Source: Erigeron canadensis (taxonomy: Eukaryota; Streptophyta; Magnoliopsida; Asterales; Asteraceae). Taken from it: a DNA stretch of 64,000 nt. The DNA lies in NCBI RefSeq assembly GCF_010389155.1, contig NC_057767.1, forward strand, positions 186,001-250,000. The letters are read 5' to 3'. How positions within the stretch are numbered: the first letter of the stretch is position 1; each line of letters begins with the position of its first letter. Shown piece by piece: positions 62,218 to 64,000 of the stretch. A program made the position numbers and the translations under genes. The notes below the pieces were generated by a model. The model did not search any database. It worked only from the letters and a program-made list of their open reading frames with translations, and was not told the DNA's origin.

Positions 62218-64000
62218 TAAGGTTATAGAGAACATTGGAGTTCCTCCGGGAATTTCAAAACTATAGCCACTTTTCAAAATGATTTTTATAGTCGAGTCGA
62301 GCAGAAGGTTAAGTGGATTAGTTTGAGCTTTACATGGTAGAACCCTAGTTAAATATAGAGTCATGAATCTATGTTTAATTATGAGAGAACCATGTAAAAC
62401 TCAAACGGCCACTTGGAATTATGTTCAAAAGGATTCCTTTTCAAAAAAAAAAAAGAGATTTTTATTAAATCCGTTTTTATGAGCATACGTGTTGCATTTA
62501 GATATTCACCTAAGCATATATAATGATTCGAGACTTTCTATATTTAAGGACTATGCTAATCTAGTAGGATTTTCCCCTTATGCACATTAAAAATGAAATG
62601 AATCTAAGATTGAAATATAATCGTTGATACATGCTACTCTATGCTATAACATGTAAATTTGAGCATGATTTGATTGTAATGTGGAGGTTTATAATGTGCA
62701 ACGTAGAAGCTTGTAATGTCAATGTGAAAGTTTGGAATGTGCAATGTGAAAATTTTGTGAGAAATGCATGCATAAAAGCTTCATGATTCATAATGTTGCA
62801 CTTAAAGTAGTATATGCCTTTTAAAATAATGTGATTACCATGAGGCATGAAATCACTTGAGATATGATTGTTTAAATTATTGGGCAATGAGGTTGATTAT
62901 TCATGGTAGATTTGAAAGAGAATATGAGCATGACGAGTTGATAGAAAATTTTACGGACAATAGAGATATAAAAGCTTTCGCCCATAAGATTGAGCTATAG
63001 GGAAACTAGCATGTGAATATGATTGTATAGTCATACCTTACTATTGAGATAGTTATTGTGCCCTAAGGTTGAGCTATTTGAGGACTAATACATGGATGAT
63101 TTAATGATTATATAGTTCTGCCTTACTAGTGAAATAGTATTGTGCCCTAAGTGTCATGTCATCAAATTTACTTACCTATCATTTGACTTTGAATGAAATA
63201 CATATACATGTGTTTTTATATACCAAAATTATATATCAGTTTCCGTCTTTCTCTTTCCTCGCTTTTTTCACCTTTTTCTTTTTTTCCCCTAATACATATG
63301 AACCCTAATTTTTCCCTTCTCAAATTTGATCGATAAAATTACACTAAAGTGTGGAACGGTATGAATCTTTATCTACTGTAACTAAAACATATAGGGGTCA
63401 GTTGCTCGATTAGCCCTTTATCCACCCTTAATCAAACATAGTTGTTTTCCAAAATTAATGTTAGCTCTAAAAGGTGACCAGTGAGGACAAGTGGTTATCT
63501 AGGTATATATTAAAAGGGTGGGTAAAATACCAGTAAGAAAATAATGGATGAGATTACCCTTGCATATCTATGATTTGGGTGGCGTATGAAAAAGCAATTG
63601 AGCCACAGTACGGTCTATGGGATTTGTCTTTATTTCTCCATCATATGTTTTTGTCTAGCTACATTTAAAGAATGAATGTTGTGAGAACATTGAATCTTCT
63701 AAGTATCTTGAATGATTCTAAGGGGGAAGGGAGCCGTGAACGAGATGGGGTGCGAGCTGGGGCGAGATGAAGCGAGCTCAGAGGGTATCGGGTACGAGCA
63801 TGGCGAGCTGGTGAGTGAGATCGTTGAGCGAGCTTCTAGCTCACAGGGAGTTGGGTAAAGAATCCAAAAAGTAACTGTTGTAGGGGGGTTAAACGTAAAT
63901 TATTCAAATGCACAAGTAGCCGTTTTAGGGGGTTGTTTTGCCAAAAATTCGAAAATGAAGGTTTCTTCTTGTATGTTTAAAATTACAAACCTCCATTGTA
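62218..64000 (+). other. Leader or decayed internal region of the second gypsy element
   Basis: No Gag-like frame appears in the 1.8 kb after the primer-binding site, where only short chance frames occur. Either the leader is long and gag starts beyond the window, or the internal region is deleted or interrupted. A GC-richer patch at about 63720-63860 repeats the word GCGAGCT several times. Confidence 0.4.

Overview
The window looks like AT-rich nuclear DNA of a flowering plant, probably a eudicot. The evidence is GT-AG introns, plant-specific genes (a caffeoylshikimate esterase-like gene and a plant alpha/beta-hydrolase) and a heavy load of plant transposons. Some repeat families remind me of Asteraceae, but that is only an impression. 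No bacterial-style operon, CRISPR array, rRNA or convincing tRNA gene was seen.

Layout. 0-8 kb: no host gene is supported. It holds Helitron-type units (three head to tail at 2064-2798), a 1.36 kb hAT-type element with an exact 8-bp target duplication (3885-5245), a palindromic CACTA-like element (5887-6382) and a Stowaway-like MITE. 7.9-18.0 kb: an LTR-like unit bounded by TGTGACA termini and a TTTCT duplication encloses an intact 1562-residue Ty3/gypsy polyprotein and a 3.9 kb 3' LTR with different termini. 19.4-21.0 kb: a gene whose product resembles the ribosome-inactivating protein (rRNA N-glycosidase) fold, broken by two changes of frame. 21.3-26.9 kb: the 3' half of a PWP2 (UTP1) WD40 gene with its introns but many short deletions. 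28.2-40.0 kb (minus strand): a SIRE/Maximus-type Ty1/copia element with gag, pol and an extra envelope-like region. Its left LTR is cut by a 100-N gap. 42.4-46.3 kb (minus): a complete seven-exon membrane-anchored alpha/beta-hydrolase gene (632 residues). 50.2-52.9 kb (plus): a complete two-exon caffeoylshikimate esterase/monoacylglycerol lipase-like gene (331 residues) with a Helitron in its intron. 53-58 kb: a MULE with exact 9-bp duplication, a second Helitron copy and a Harbinger-type MITE. 58.2-64 kb: another gypsy LTR related to the one at 13.6-17.6 kb, followed by a tRNA-Met primer site and the start of an internal region.

The only two host genes that look intact are the two hydrolases. 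They are divergent in sequence and on opposite strands, and nothing suggests that they work together. The differences between the two copia LTRs, and the frame breaks I could compare with expected sequence in PWP2 and copia pol, are all or nearly all missing bases. They cluster around the assembly gap. Assembly error is therefore a serious alternative to true decay between about 21 and 35 kb.
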